A stretch of 64,000 bases of DNA from CAVVNP01 sp963800235 (GTDB lineage Bacteria > Actinomycetota > Acidimicrobiia > Acidimicrobiales > Iamiaceae), in NCBI GenBank assembly GCA_963800235.1, contig CAWDAD010000003.1, positions 620,001-684,000 on the forward strand. Reading direction: 5' to 3'. Of the stretch, positions 8,369-17,104 are shown in pieces. Under the pieces are notes generated by a model. The model saw nothing but the letters and a program-made list of their open reading frames with translations. It did no database searches and was not told the origin of the DNA. The translations under genes were made by a program, and so were the position numbers. Numbering within the stretch: position 1 is the first letter of the stretch; every line of letters starts with the position of its first letter.

Positions 8369-9031
8369 ATGATGACGAAGAGCGCGGCGGTGCTGCTCGC
8401 TGCCGCCGGGGCGGCGTCGAGCTACCGGGCGTGGGTCGAGCCGTGGCAGGAGCGTTGGGGCGCGACCGACGAGGAGGTGGCGATGAGCCTGCCGGGCGAC
8501 GCCTTGGTGGCGGAGCCGGCCATGCAGCGGACCCGTGCCATCACCATCGAGGCCGGACGGGAGGCGGTGTGGCCCTGGATCGTCCAGCTCGGCGCCGACC
8601 GGGGCGGCTTCTACTCCTACGACCGGCTCGAGAACCTCGTCGGTCTCGGCATCCACAGCGCCGGGGAGGTCGTCGGGCGGTGGCAGGACCTGCAGGTCGG
8701 CGACGTGGTGTACGCCGACCGGCGTCGTTCGGGTGGCTGGTTCGTGATGGAGCTGCGCCCGGCCGAGGTGCTGGTGCTGAAGCTCGCCGATCTGCCGGCC
8801 GGCCGGCCGGTGCGGCGGGACGAGAAGCTGGGGTGGGAGTTCCTGTGGACCTTCGCGTTGCGTGACGCGCCGGGCGGGGCCACCCGGCTGCTCGTCCGGG
8901 AGCGGGTCGCGTTCGATCGTCGGGTCATCAGGGCGGCCATGGCCCCGATGGGGGTGGTGAGCTTCGTGATGACCCGGCGGATGCTGCTCGGCATCAGGTC
9001 GAGGGTGCGGGCCACGACCTCCAGCGGGTGA
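8369..9031 (+). CDS. SRPBCC-like polyketide-cyclase/dehydrase family protein
   Basis: A 220-residue protein with the START/SRPBCC lipid-binding helix-grip pattern: 'AITIEAGREAVWPWIVQLGADRGGFYSYDRLENLVGL' followed by 'VGDVVYADRR' and 'LVRERVAFD'. Such proteins bind hydrophobic ligands in a cavity; the substrate is unknown. The start is the ATG at 8369 (a second ATG follows immediately) with AGGAGAGG upstream. The longer open frame upstream runs through the tRNA and is rejected. Its 3' end overlaps the convergent gene by 38 bp. Confidence 0.8.
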   Translation: MMTKSAAVLLAAAGAASSYRAWVEPWQERWGATDEEVAMSLPGDALVAEPAMQRTRAITIEAGREAVWPWIVQLGADRGGFYSYDRLENLVGLGIHSAGEVVGRWQDLQVGDVVYADRRRSGGWFVMELRPAEVLVLKLADLPAGRPVRRDEKLGWEFLWTFALRDAPGGATRLLVRERVAFDRRVIRAAMAPMGVVSFVMTRRMLLGIRSRVRATTSSG

Positions 9032-9749
9032 TCTCGAAGCGGAAGAAGGCTCCCTCGTCCCATCGGTCGGTGCCGTGGTGCCATCCGGCGGTCCCGGCGC
9101 TGGCGATGGCCACGTCGCCGAAGCGGCGGTGCTCGCTCACCTCGACGCCGAAGGGGTGCTCGGCCCACGTGCCGGTGCGGTCGGGGTCGCCCCACCGGAG
9201 GAACGAGGCCGATCGCAGCCGTCCATCGGCATCGATGCGATGGGCGATGTCCACCAGGTGGCCGTCGGTGTCGAGGTGGGCGGTGATGCGGTCGGGACCC
9301 TCGACGCTCCAACGCGTCCCGGCCGTCGGGGTCACCGCGCCCGGCACCCAGATCGACTCGCCGGCGGCGCGCTCGGCGCTGCTCCGTGACACGTCGGGCC
9401 CCTCGGCCCGCACGATCGGGACGAGCCCGAACAGCCTCCAGGACATGGCGCCGGCGCCGGCGACGTAGCGGTCGCTGCCGACGATCACCCCGGCCACCCT
9501 CGCCTCCCACACCGTGCCGGAGGTCGGGGCGAGGAGCTGCCGGGCCCGGAAGGGCAACCAGCGTCCGATGCGGATCTGGCCGCGCATCTCCAGCACCGCC
9601 GCCGACACCGGCGACCGCTGCTGCCACCCGTCTCCGAGCGCGGCCCGGAAGTAGCGATCGACCGGCTCGGCGACCTCGGCCGACGCCGGTCCACCCGCGG
9701 ACCGGGCACCGAGGACGTCCTCGAGCCGGCGCCAGGACGGGGTGACCAC
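8994..9749 (-). CDS. DUF6544-like (DUF6920) protein
   Basis: A 251-residue protein matching a family of uncharacterised proteins with 'VDRYFRAALGDG', 'MRGQIRIGRWLPFRARQLL', 'SWRLFGLVPIV', an acidic middle section and 'EVSEHRRFGDVAIASAG'. Members are thought to be beta-rich and are often associated with the membrane, but no function is known. The start is the GTG at 9749; no signal peptide is present from this start, although related proteins usually begin with a membrane helix, so the real N-terminus could be longer. Confidence 0.68.
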   Translation of the reverse strand: MVTPSWRRLEDVLGARSAGGPASAEVAEPVDRYFRAALGDGWQQRSPVSAAVLEMRGQIRIGRWLPFRARQLLAPTSGTVWEARVAGVIVGSDRYVAGAGAMSWRLFGLVPIVRAEGPDVSRSSAERAAGESIWVPGAVTPTAGTRWSVEGPDRITAHLDTDGHLVDIAHRIDADGRLRSASFLRWGDPDRTGTWAEHPFGVEVSEHRRFGDVAIASAGTAGWHHGTDRWDEGAFFRFEITRWRSWPAPST

Positions 9750-10141
9750 CCACCACGGCTACCACCACCGCCGAACGTCGTGCCATCGACGGTCCCGCGG
9801 GCGGGATCGCCGCCGTGATGGTCCTCGGGCCTGGCGCCGTCGACCTCGTGACCCTCCGGGCCGGCCTCGACGTAGCGGGCACGGGCCGTGCCCCCGGCTC
9901 CGACCGCCTTGCCCATCACCCCTTCGGATCCTCCTTCGCCTCGGCCCGATGGGGTTCCGGGGCGGCCTCGGACCGGTAGCGTCGGCGTCGTGGCAGGCCG
10001 GTCCGGCTCGTCCGAGACGCCGTGATCGGTCCCGCCGAGCCGGTGATCGACGGCTCCAGCGGTCAGCCGATGGCGACGGCGACCGATGCCTGCGACCGAC
10101 CGCCGACCGATGCCTGCGAGCGACGAGGAGCTGCGAGACCC
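9750..10141. other. 392-bp stretch without a supported gene
   Basis: No open frame here has convincing coding character. On the minus strand a frame begins with ATG near 9903 after AAGGAGG and runs into an off-frame reading of the DUF6544 gene; it is Gly/Arg-rich and not supported. An imperfect tandem repeat of about 26 bp (unit starting 'gaccgatgcctgcga') lies at about 10081-10130, just before the next gene. Confidence 0.4.
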
Positions 10142-10558
10142 GTGACCGATGCAACCCCCTTCGAACGAGGCGCCGCCAAGCTGCGGGAGGTCTACGCCGG
10201 CGACGTGGTCGACATCCCCGAGGGGACCATGGCGTTCAACGACGTCATGGTGCGCACGCTCTTCGCCGAGATCTGGGCGCGTGACGTGCTCGACCTGCGC
10301 TCCCGCCGCCTCCTGCTGATGGGCGTCATCGCCGCCGACGGCCGGGCCGACGTGTGGAAGGTGCAGGCGAGGGCGGCGCTGCGCAACCGCGAGCTCACCC
10401 CCGACGAGCTGCGGGAGACCCTGGTCATGCTGGCGCCGTACGCCGGGTACCCGAACGTGTCGAGGCTGGTTGCGGCGTGCGAGGAGGTCATCGCGACCTG
10501 GCGGGCCGACGGCGAGCCGGGCGGCATCGAGGACGGGGACGCCGGTTCGGGCGCCTGA
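10142..10558 (+). CDS. Carboxymuconolactone decarboxylase (CMD) family protein
   Basis: A protein of about 138 residues made of helices typical of the CMD/AhpD-like fold: 'GTMAFNDVMVRTLFAEIWARDVLDLRSRRLLLMGVIAADGRA', 'ALRNRELTPDELRETLVMLAPYAGYPNVSRLV' (motifs shown in parts). The CxxC of AhpD is absent, so it belongs to the gamma-carboxymuconolactone decarboxylase side, often with unknown substrate. The GTG at 10142 follows a purine-rich GAGGAG; an upstream ATG adds a tail encoded by a tandem DNA repeat and is less likely. Confidence 0.78.
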   Translation: MTDATPFERGAAKLREVYAGDVVDIPEGTMAFNDVMVRTLFAEIWARDVLDLRSRRLLLMGVIAADGRADVWKVQARAALRNRELTPDELRETLVMLAPYAGYPNVSRLVAACEEVIATWRADGEPGGIEDGDAGSGA

Positions 10559-10600
10559 CGGCCCCGGGTCGACGAGCCCGAATCCTGCTCGATCCAGGGG

Positions 10601-10630
10601 TTGACATCAGAACAAGCGTTCGTGTATGCT
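10601..10630 (+). promoter_or_regulatory. Promoter with LexA/SOS box
   Basis: A -35 TTGACA (10601-10606) and a -10 TATGCT (10625-10630) are separated by 18 bp. Inside the spacer lies GAAC-N4-GTTCG (10610-10622), matching the actinobacterial SOS box GAACNNNNGTTC. LexA bound here would block RNA polymerase directly. The transcript leader is about 150 bases before the HNH gene start. Confidence 0.75.
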
Positions 10631-10785
10631 GACTGGACCAGCTTCCACCGGTGTCGTCGGCGGCACATCCGGTGAAGGAGTGGCTCGGTCCGTCGGGACC
10701 CGTTCATCCAGTGTGCTCGCAGCCGGTCACAGGGTTCTGTGCGTCGGTGGTCGAGCGGGCGTCGTGCGACGGGAGGTGACCAGGG

Positions 10786-12184
10786 GTGGGTGTGTCGGGA
10801 GCGTTGCAGCTGTCGGGTCCGGCCCCCGTGTCCGGCTCGTCGCCGTCGGGTGGGCTCGGTGGGTCGGTGGCGTCCGAGGTTCGCTCGTCGTCCGAGGCGC
10901 GCTCGTCGTCCGATGCGTCCGCGGTGGCGAGCCGGCGGGCACGGCCGGGGTCGTTCGGGATGCTGCGCGACGAGCTGGCGGTGTTGGTGGGGTCGTTGGA
11001 CGCGTCGCTTCTGGCTGGCTCGGATGCTCGGGTGGCGCTCGGTGCGGTGCTCGAGGCCGAGAAGCTGCTGGGCGGGGCTCGCCTGTTGCTGTCGGCTCGG
11101 GTGGCCGAGACGCGTTCGTGGGGTGGCGACGGTGCCCGGTCGTTCGAGGACTGGTTGACGTCGAGGACGGGCGGGTCGTTCGGGTCGGCCCGGCGCGATG
11201 CCGAGACCGCCGAGTCGTTGGGGCGGCGGACGGGTCTCGCCGACGCGTTGCGGCAGGGGGCGCTGTCCACCGACCAGGCGGCCGAGGTGGCGTCGGCGGC
11301 GACGGCCGACCCGGCCAGCGAGGACGAGCTGGTCGAGCGCGCCAAGGGTGAGACGTTGCGCCAGACCCGGCAGCGGGCCGAGCGGGTCAAGGCGGCCGCC
11401 CGGTCGGCGGAGCAGGACGCGGCGAGGGCGAAGCGACAGCACGCCGCCCGGCAGGTGCGCTTCGGGACCGATGCCGAGGGGTGCGCCACGCTGCTGGCCT
11501 CGGGGCCGCCGGGGGCGGTGGCCGAGGTCCGCGCCGAGCTCGAACGACAGGCCCAGGGCATCTTCAGGACCGCCTACGCCGAGGGGCGACGGGAGCCGGC
11601 CGCCGCCTACGCGTTCGACGCGCTGGTCGAGATGGCGCGACGGTCCCGCACCGGGGTGGCCGGCGGCGGCGGTGCGGGTGGTGACGATCGGGCGCCGAAG
11701 CCGAAGACGGCGGTGTCGGTCGTCGTCGATCTGCCCGCCCTGCGACGCGGCTGCCTCGAGCCCGGTGAGCGGTGCGAGATCCCCGGTGTCGGGTCGGTGC
11801 CGGTGGCGTGGGCGGTCGAGCAGCTGGGCGAGGCCACGCTGCGGCTGTTCCTGCGCCACGGCGGCGACCTCCGCGCGATGGCCACCACGTCGCGCACGCC
11901 GACCGAGCACATGAAGGTCTGCCTCGAGGTCCTCCACGACGGCTGCGTCGTCTGCGGCAACCGCCACCACCTCGAGATCCACCACACCACCTCCCCCACC
12001 GGCTGGGCCGACACCCGCCGCACCCGCCTCGACCGAGCTCGCCCCGCTCTGCGGCCACCACCACGACCTCGTCACCACCGCCGGCTGGACCCTCCGACCC
12101 GGCGACCCACCCTTCACCTGGACCCTGCACCCACCGGACCCGGCCGCCGGGCCCGATCCGCCCGGCCGGGCCGAGCCGCCGTGA
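10786..12184 (+). pseudogene. DUF222 (13E12 repeat) HNH endonuclease, frameshifted near 12033
   Basis: A 13E12/DUF222-type protein: helical DUF222 domain (about 55-370) and a C-terminal HNH nuclease ('CVVCGNRHHLEIHH', then CxxHH in the shifted frame). The written frame derails after 'ADTRRTRLD'; removing one C near 12033 restores 'ELAPLCGHHHDLVTTAGWTL' and a natural stop at 12182-12184, for about 465 residues. Unshifted, it reads on to 12303 in Arg/Pro-rich sequence. The GTG at 10786 has GGGAGGTG upstream. Such proteins are multicopy in actinobacteria; an SOS box in the promoter suggests induction by DNA damage. The break may be real decay or a sequencing error. Confidence 0.82.
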
Positions 12185-12371
12185 CCGGCACACGGTCAGT
12201 CGTCCCGGATCGCCGGTCAGGCGTCCGGTGGACCGGCAGCGTCGACGGGCGGACCGGCCGCGACGAGGCGGTCGCCCCGTTCCTCGACGGCAAGAAGCGC
12301 TGACCGGCGATCACGCTCGAGACCCGGGACCGGCCCGGGACCACACCCGGAGCCGGCGCGAGACTCTCCCC

Positions 12372-12776
12372 ATGGAACCGCTCGGGCTGCACCACGTCTC
12401 GCTCAACGTCGACGACGTCGCCGCGGCGACGGACTTCTACGTCGGGCACCTCGGGCTCGCCGAGCGGACCGACCGGCCGGACTTCGGGTTCGGGGGCGCC
12501 TGGCTCGACGCCGGCGACCAGCAGGTCCACCTCATCGAGGCGGCGCCGCCCGACGACCGGGGCCAGCACCTGGCCCTCTGGGTCGGCGACCTCGACAGCG
12601 CGGTCGCCGAGCTCCGGGGCCACGGTCTCGACGTGTCCGACCCCGTCCCGGTGGGGACCGGGCGACAGGCGTTCCTCCACGACCCCAGCGGAAACCTGGT
12701 CGAGCTCCAGCAGCCGGCCGACCCGACCGCGACGAGCCGGCGCCTCGAGGGCTCAGCGGACGATGACGCCCGGTGA
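12372..12776 (+). CDS. VOC family (glyoxalase-like) protein
   Basis: A 134-residue protein with the vicinal-oxygen-chelate fold in two beta-alpha-beta-beta-beta halves: 'LHHVSLNVDDVAAATDFYVGHLGL' and 'HLALWVGDLDSAVAELRGHG...FLHDPSGNLVELQQ'. Candidate metal ligands are an early His (about 7-8), a His in 'QHLALWV' and Glu in 'LVELQQ', as in glyoxalase I and related dioxygenases or isomerases. The substrate is unknown. The start is the ATG at 12372. Its end overlaps the convergent GHMP kinase gene by 24 bp. Confidence 0.85.
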   Translation: MEPLGLHHVSLNVDDVAAATDFYVGHLGLAERTDRPDFGFGGAWLDAGDQQVHLIEAAPPDDRGQHLALWVGDLDSAVAELRGHGLDVSDPVPVGTGRQAFLHDPSGNLVELQQPADPTATSRRLEGSADDDAR

Positions 12777-13809
12777 CGGGGTGAGCTCGAGCACGGTCCA
12801 GCCCCGAACCCGGCGGTAGGCGTCGGCCAGCCGCTCGGCGGCGCCGGGGGCGTAGACGGTGAGCGAGCCGCCGGTGCCGCCGGCGCCGTTCACCTTCCAC
12901 CCCTGCGCGCCCTGCGAACGGGCCTGCTCGATCGCCTCCCGGTGGGCCGGACCGACCAGCTCCGGGTGCAGGGCGGCCTGCACCGCGGTCGCCGCCACCA
13001 GCACCTCCGCCCAGCGCCGCAGGTCGCCGGCGGCCAGCGCCTCAGCCGCGTCCGTCGCGCCCCGACGCAGCTCGGCGAACGCCCGGGCCGCTGCGGAGCG
13101 AGCAGCCGGGTCGCCGGCCCTGGTGGCCTCGATCACCTGGCGGTGCACGACCGCGGAGTCATGGGCGTCGAAGACGACCGTCACCAGGTCCTCGGCCAGC
13201 TCCGCACCGGTCGCGGCCGGTACGTCGACCGCCGACCGCTCCACCGCCGGGTAGTCGACCTCGAGCAGCGACACCCCGCCGAAGGCGGCCGCCCAGTGGT
13301 CCTGCACCCCGGACTCCCGTCCGGCCGGCCCCGTCTCCACCGCGTGCGCCCACGCCGCCAGCTCGGCCGGACCCCGCTCCCCGCCGAGCACGGCGGCATC
13401 GAGGGCGGCCAGCAACGCCACCAGCACCGCCGCCGAGGTGCCGAGCGACGCTCCGACCGGCACGGCCGAGCGGATCGACACCAGCACGTCCCGTCCGGCC
13501 GTGCTCGTCGGCCTCGGGCCGGCCGAGCGCCGCCGCGATGGCCGCCTCGATCAGCCGGTGGCCCGGTATCGGGTCGACCGGATCGAGCGCGGCGAGCGCG
13601 ACCTCCCACGGTGGCCCCAGCGCCGGCGCGTCGACCCGGACCACACCCTCGCCCGGTCCGAGCACGACCTCGACCGCGACCCCCGGGCCGACGGCCACGT
13701 TGCACACCCGGCCCGGCGAGGCGAACCAGGTGTCGGTCCAGCCCCCCACGTCGGCCACCCGCACGGGCGCCGCCGCCAGGACCCGTCGGCGGTCCGGATC
13801 GCCGCTCAT
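12753..13809 (-). pseudogene. GHMP family sugar kinase, frameshifted near 13491
   Basis: The N-terminal part ('AAPVRVADVGGWTDTWFA', 'IPGHRLIEAAIAAALGRPEAD') and the rest ('IRSAVPVGASLGTSAAVLVALL', 'GGTGGSLTVYAPG') lie in different frames; removing one base from the run at 13490-13492 joins them into one kinase of about 350 residues. The Gly/Ser-rich phosphate-binding motif and the WTDT start resemble heptose-7-phosphate and fucose kinases (HddA type). It phosphorylates a small sugar or polyol, identity unknown. Its ATG overlaps the GNAT stop (ATGA). A homopolymer indel suggests sequencing error, but decay is possible. Confidence 0.75.
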
Positions 13810-14360
13810 CCGACCGCCGTCGCATCGGGCCGCCGCAGCAGGTACACGTAGGTCGGGCCGCAGTCGGCCGGGTCCTCCGACTCGAGGTGCCCCTCGTAGA
13901 CCCGCTCGAAGCCGACCTTCTCGAGCGCCCGCCACGACCGCCGGTTCCGCGGGTCGACGTCCACCACCACCGCCGGCACCTCCGGGTAGCGGTCCCAGAG
14001 CTCGGCGACGAACGCGTCGATCAGCCGCGGCCCGAGCCCGGCACCCAGGCGACCCGGATCGCCGATCAGGTAGTCGCAGCCGGCGGCGTCCTCCGGGGTG
14101 CCCGCCACCCGCAGGGACTCCTGCCAGTCCGGGTCGTCGACCAGGCGGTAGCGCTGGATGAACCCGATCGGCTCGCCGTCGACCTCCACGATGCGCAGGT
14201 CGGTCGGCTCCCGCCCGTCGACGGCCGGCCCGTACCGCGCCTCGACGGCGGCCGGCGACGGGTCCTCCTGCCACCACGGCTCGACGTGGTCGGCGGCCAG
14301 CCAGCGGCCGAGCAGGCCGAGGTCCTCACGGGTCAGCGGTCGGAACCGCAGCTCAACCAC
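13806..14360 (-). CDS. GNAT acetyltransferase, AAC(6')-like
   Basis: A 184-residue N-acetyltransferase of the RimI/aminoglycoside 6'-acetyltransferase type. The acetyl-CoA loop is 'YLIGDPGRLGAGLGPRLIDAFV' (about 117-138, shown in two parts in the family as R/Q-x-x-G-x-G/A), followed by 'VDVDPRNRRSWRALEKVGFERV'. The early 'FRPLTREDLGLLGRWL' and 'EPWW' are typical of the AAC(6')-Ib-like branch, though many members act on other amines. The start is the GTG at 14360, six bases after the AlkB-like stop; it is the middle gene of a three-gene operon. Confidence 0.82.
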   Translation of the reverse strand: MVELRFRPLTREDLGLLGRWLAADHVEPWWQEDPSPAAVEARYGPAVDGREPTDLRIVEVDGEPIGFIQRYRLVDDPDWQESLRVAGTPEDAAGCDYLIGDPGRLGAGLGPRLIDAFVAELWDRYPEVPAVVVDVDPRNRRSWRALEKVGFERVYEGHLESEDPADCGPTYVYLLRRPDATAVG

Positions 14361-14366
14361 GGCCGG

Positions 14367-15044
14367 TCAGTACCGGGCCCGGCCCTGCCCGTACGACAGG
14401 GCGTCCCGGTAGGAGCCGCCGGCGAAGGGCCGGCCCGTGCGCCGGGCGAAGCGCCACTGGATCGAGATGCGCGGCTCGACCGGGCGTCCGGGCAGATAGG
14501 GCACCGAGTGCTCCCAGTCGGCCTGGCTGCGGCCGCCCATGACCAGCAGGTCGCCCGAGCCGGGGGCCAGGTCGTGGGTGGCCCCCCGGCCGGGCCCGTG
14601 GTCGTGACGGCTGGTGCGGGGCCGCAGCAGCCACGGCCGGGTCGCGCCCAGCGAGAGCACGGCGATGATCGTGTCGTCCAGCCAGCGCATGTCGGTGTCG
14701 CGGTGGAAGGCCTGCCCGTCGGCGCCGTCGCGGTACTGCAGCATGCTGAACCCGTCGAAGCGCACCGAGTAGCGGTGCTGCAGGGTGCGGGTCGCCTCGC
14801 CGAGCGCGGGGTGCGGCAGCGGCGTTCCCGGCTTCCACCACGAGCCGACCCGCCGCTCCTCGACGCGGTGGTCGTAGCGGAACAGCGAGCTCGTCTGCCA
14901 CGCCACCTCGTCACGCAGGTGGGTGAAGAGCTCGTCGGCATCGACCAACCAGCGGCGCGCCACGTCGAGCCACGCCCCGCCGCCGAGGTCCAGCCGCTCC
15001 ACGGGCACGCCGCGGTCGACGTGCGCCTCGCCACCCATCACCAC
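14367..15044 (-). CDS. AlkB-like 2-oxoglutarate/Fe(II) dioxygenase
   Basis: A 225-residue AlkB-family oxygenase. The metal triad is HRD (His114, Asp116 in 'AFHRDTDMRW') and His179 in 'DWEHSVPYL'; Arg192 in 'EPRISIQWR' should bind 2-oxoglutarate, with Arg198 six residues on. 'LQYRDGADGQAFHRD' resembles 'YRDGxDSxxxHSD' of alkylation-repair enzymes. Probable role: oxidative demethylation of nucleic acid or protein. It starts at GTG/ATG codons near 15044 and heads an operon with the GNAT and kinase genes. Confidence 0.85.
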   Translation of the reverse strand: MVMGGEAHVDRGVPVERLDLGGGAWLDVARRWLVDADELFTHLRDEVAWQTSSLFRYDHRVEERRVGSWWKPGTPLPHPALGEATRTLQHRYSVRFDGFSMLQYRDGADGQAFHRDTDMRWLDDTIIAVLSLGATRPWLLRPRTSRHDHGPGRGATHDLAPGSGDLLVMGGRSQADWEHSVPYLPGRPVEPRISIQWRFARRTGRPFAGGSYRDALSYGQGRARY

Positions 15045-15176
15045 AGGATGCCCGACACGGCGCCCCGTCCACCGCCGGGCCGCCGCCTCCGGCCGCCGGG
15101 GCGGTCGCTCAGGTGGCCGGTCGTCGACTGGCTGCGATCGCTCGGCCGACCGCCCTCGCTCGGGCCACGCGCCTGC

Positions 15177-15536
15177 TCAGCCGACCCGTTCGCCGTCGAC
15201 CAGCACCTCGGCCCGGTCGGGGAAGAACGACAGGTGCCCTTCGATCTCCCCGGCGGCGGGGAAGGGGTCCTCGTAGCTCCAGGCGATGCCGTCGTGGGTG
15301 CGGCCTCCGGCGTCGATGGTCCAGTACGACGCGTCGCCCTTGAACGGGCAGTGGGTGGACAGCTCGATGCCCCGCACCTCGGCGGTCACGTCCTCGCGGG
15401 GCAGGTAGTACCGGGTCGGGATGCCCGTCTCCTCCAGCAGGACCGGGCGGTCGGAGGTGGCCACCACCTCGCCGTCGAGGCGGACCTCGACGTGGGCGTC
15501 GCCACGGTGGGTGCTGATCGTGTGTCCTTGGGTCAT
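15177..15536 (-). CDS. DUF427 domain protein
   Basis: A 119-residue protein with the DUF427 pattern: 'VRLDGEVVATSDRPVLLEETGIPTRYYLPREDV' (in parts) and 'STHCPFKGDASYWTI', 'IAWSYEDPFPAAGEIEGHLSFFPDR'. It is a small beta-tent-like domain common in actinobacteria and proteobacteria; function unknown. The ATG at 15536 ('MTQGHTI') is used; the open frame further upstream is not conserved in character. It sits alone between the AlkB-like operon and the lipase gene. Confidence 0.83.
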   Translation of the reverse strand: MTQGHTISTHRGDAHVEVRLDGEVVATSDRPVLLEETGIPTRYYLPREDVTAEVRGIELSTHCPFKGDASYWTIDAGGRTHDGIAWSYEDPFPAAGEIEGHLSFFPDRAEVLVDGERVG

Positions 15537-15628
15537 CCCTGGCGACAACGACGGACGCCGCCGGATGATTCCGCCGCGTCGTCCGGCCCCGGTCACGCCC
15601 AGCCGTGTCCGGCCGCTCGCCATCCCGC

Positions 15629-17023
15629 TCAGCAGGACGTCGGCGCCGGCTTCCCGGCGAAGCGGGCGGTGATCCAGTCGTCCACCTGGGCGGCGCCGGC
15701 GGAGGGCTCGGTGTCGTGGCTGGCGCCGGGCAGGTCGATGCGCTGCACGGTGTCGCCGATGGCGCAGAGCCGGCGCATCAGGGCGGCGGTGCGGGCCGGC
15801 ACGACGACGGCGTCCTGGCCGCCGGACACGATGAGCATGGGGCTCCTGGTCCGGACCAGGCCCACCTCGTTGGCCTCGAGGAAGGGCCGACCGACGGGGT
15901 CGTCACGGGGGTTGACCGACAGGATGGTGCCGCCCTTGGCCACCACCGAGACGAGGAAGTCCTGGATCTGCGGCAGGCAGCTGCCGTACATGGCCGACTC
16001 GACGCCTCGGGCGTCGGGGGCGATGAAGCGGTCGAGCGGGAAGCTCGGGTCGTTGGCCTTGGCCCCGTACATGCCGATGGCGGTGACGATGTCCGGGACG
16101 AGCTGGTTCTCGCCCGGGATCTTGGTCGTCAGCTCGGCACCGGGGGCGATGCCGACCGTGCCGATCAGGTCGAGCTCGGGGGCGTAGCTCGGCGCCAGCT
16201 CCCCGGTCGACAGCGCGGCGTGACCGCCCTGGGAGTGACCGACCACGACCCAGCGGCGGCCGGCGTGGGCGGCCGCGATGGTGCGGGCGGCGCGAACCAG
16301 GTCGATGGTCGCCCGGGCCTCGGTGGTCCGCTGCAGGTAGGGGTGGATCTCGCCGTCCGGTCCGAGGCCCAGGTAGTCGGTCGCCACCCGCACCCCCTCG
16401 GGTCCGTACACGGCCGGGGCGGCGTTCGAGGCCCGGCTCGGCGCGCACGGCGGGGCGATGCCGCTGGTGCCGTGGTCCCAGGCGACGACCGGCCAGCCGT
16501 CCTTCGGCGCTGCGGCGGTCGGGTAGCTGATGGTGCCCGTGACCGCCCGGTCGTGGCCGTCGGCGTCGATCGAGTGGTACATGACCCGCAGCACGACGTG
16601 GCCGCCGTCGGCGCCGTCGTCGAGCGTCTGGGTGCGGATGACGGCGCCGGGCCGCCCCGCCGGCAGGGGCTTCGGCACCGCGTAGAAGTCCGCGCCGTCG
16701 AAGCCCGGCACCGGCGCCACCGCAGCCGGGGTGCGTGCCCGGTCGAGGCTGCCGCCCTTCGGCGTCAGGCCGTCGTCGGGCGCCAGGTCGGAGCCCGATC
16801 CCGTGGTCGTCGCCCCCGAGTCGGTGGCCACGTCGGACCCGCCGGCGCCGCTACCCGGCGCCGAGCTCGACGAGCGGCCGGACGACGAGCTCGAGCACCC
16901 GGCCACCAGGCACACCACGGCGACGACCGCTACCACCGCCGGCACGAACCGGCGCCCGTGCCGTCGGCGAGCCGGGCCACCTCGGGCCGTTCGTCGCTCG
17001 CCGGCTCCCGTCGCCCCGATCAT
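15629..17023 (-). CDS. Secretory-lipase-like alpha/beta hydrolase, lipoprotein
   Basis: About 464 residues. A basic N-region and hydrophobic helix end in lipobox 'LVAGC' followed by a Ser-rich linker. The hydrolase domain has the LIP-family oxyanion region 'VVAWDHGTSGIAPPC' and nucleophile elbow 'GHSQGGHAAL'; the acid is near 'SGGQDAVV' and the His in 'GASHDTEPS'. It is likely an exported, membrane-anchored lipase or esterase. The start is taken at the ATG at 17023; an earlier in-frame ATG at 17053 is possible. It is monocistronic; the NERD gene ends 82 bp upstream of it. Confidence 0.85.
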   Translation of the reverse strand: MIGATGAGERRTARGGPARRRHGRRFVPAVVAVVAVVCLVAGCSSSSSGRSSSSAPGSGAGGSDVATDSGATTTGSGSDLAPDDGLTPKGGSLDRARTPAAVAPVPGFDGADFYAVPKPLPAGRPGAVIRTQTLDDGADGGHVVLRVMYHSIDADGHDRAVTGTISYPTAAAPKDGWPVVAWDHGTSGIAPPCAPSRASNAAPAVYGPEGVRVATDYLGLGPDGEIHPYLQRTTEARATIDLVRAARTIAAAHAGRRWVVVGHSQGGHAALSTGELAPSYAPELDLIGTVGIAPGAELTTKIPGENQLVPDIVTAIGMYGAKANDPSFPLDRFIAPDARGVESAMYGSCLPQIQDFLVSVVAKGGTILSVNPRDDPVGRPFLEANEVGLVRTRSPMLIVSGGQDAVVVPARTAALMRRLCAIGDTVQRIDLPGASHDTEPSAGAAQVDDWITARFAGKPAPTSC

Positions 17024-17104
17024 CCGGCGACCGTACCCGCCGACCTCCTGCACGTCCGTGAACCGCCCGTGACCGTGGCGGTCACCTCCAGTTCGAGGCA
17101 GCGC

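Noticed and set aside
9485..9903. Minus-strand open frame starting near 9903 behind AAGGAGG
   Set aside because: Most of it is an off-frame reading of the DUF6544 gene and it resembles no protein I know.
13181..13825. Possible independent gene in another frame of the GHMP kinase region
   Set aside because: It has no conserved motif; the kinase is explained by two other frames joined by one indel.
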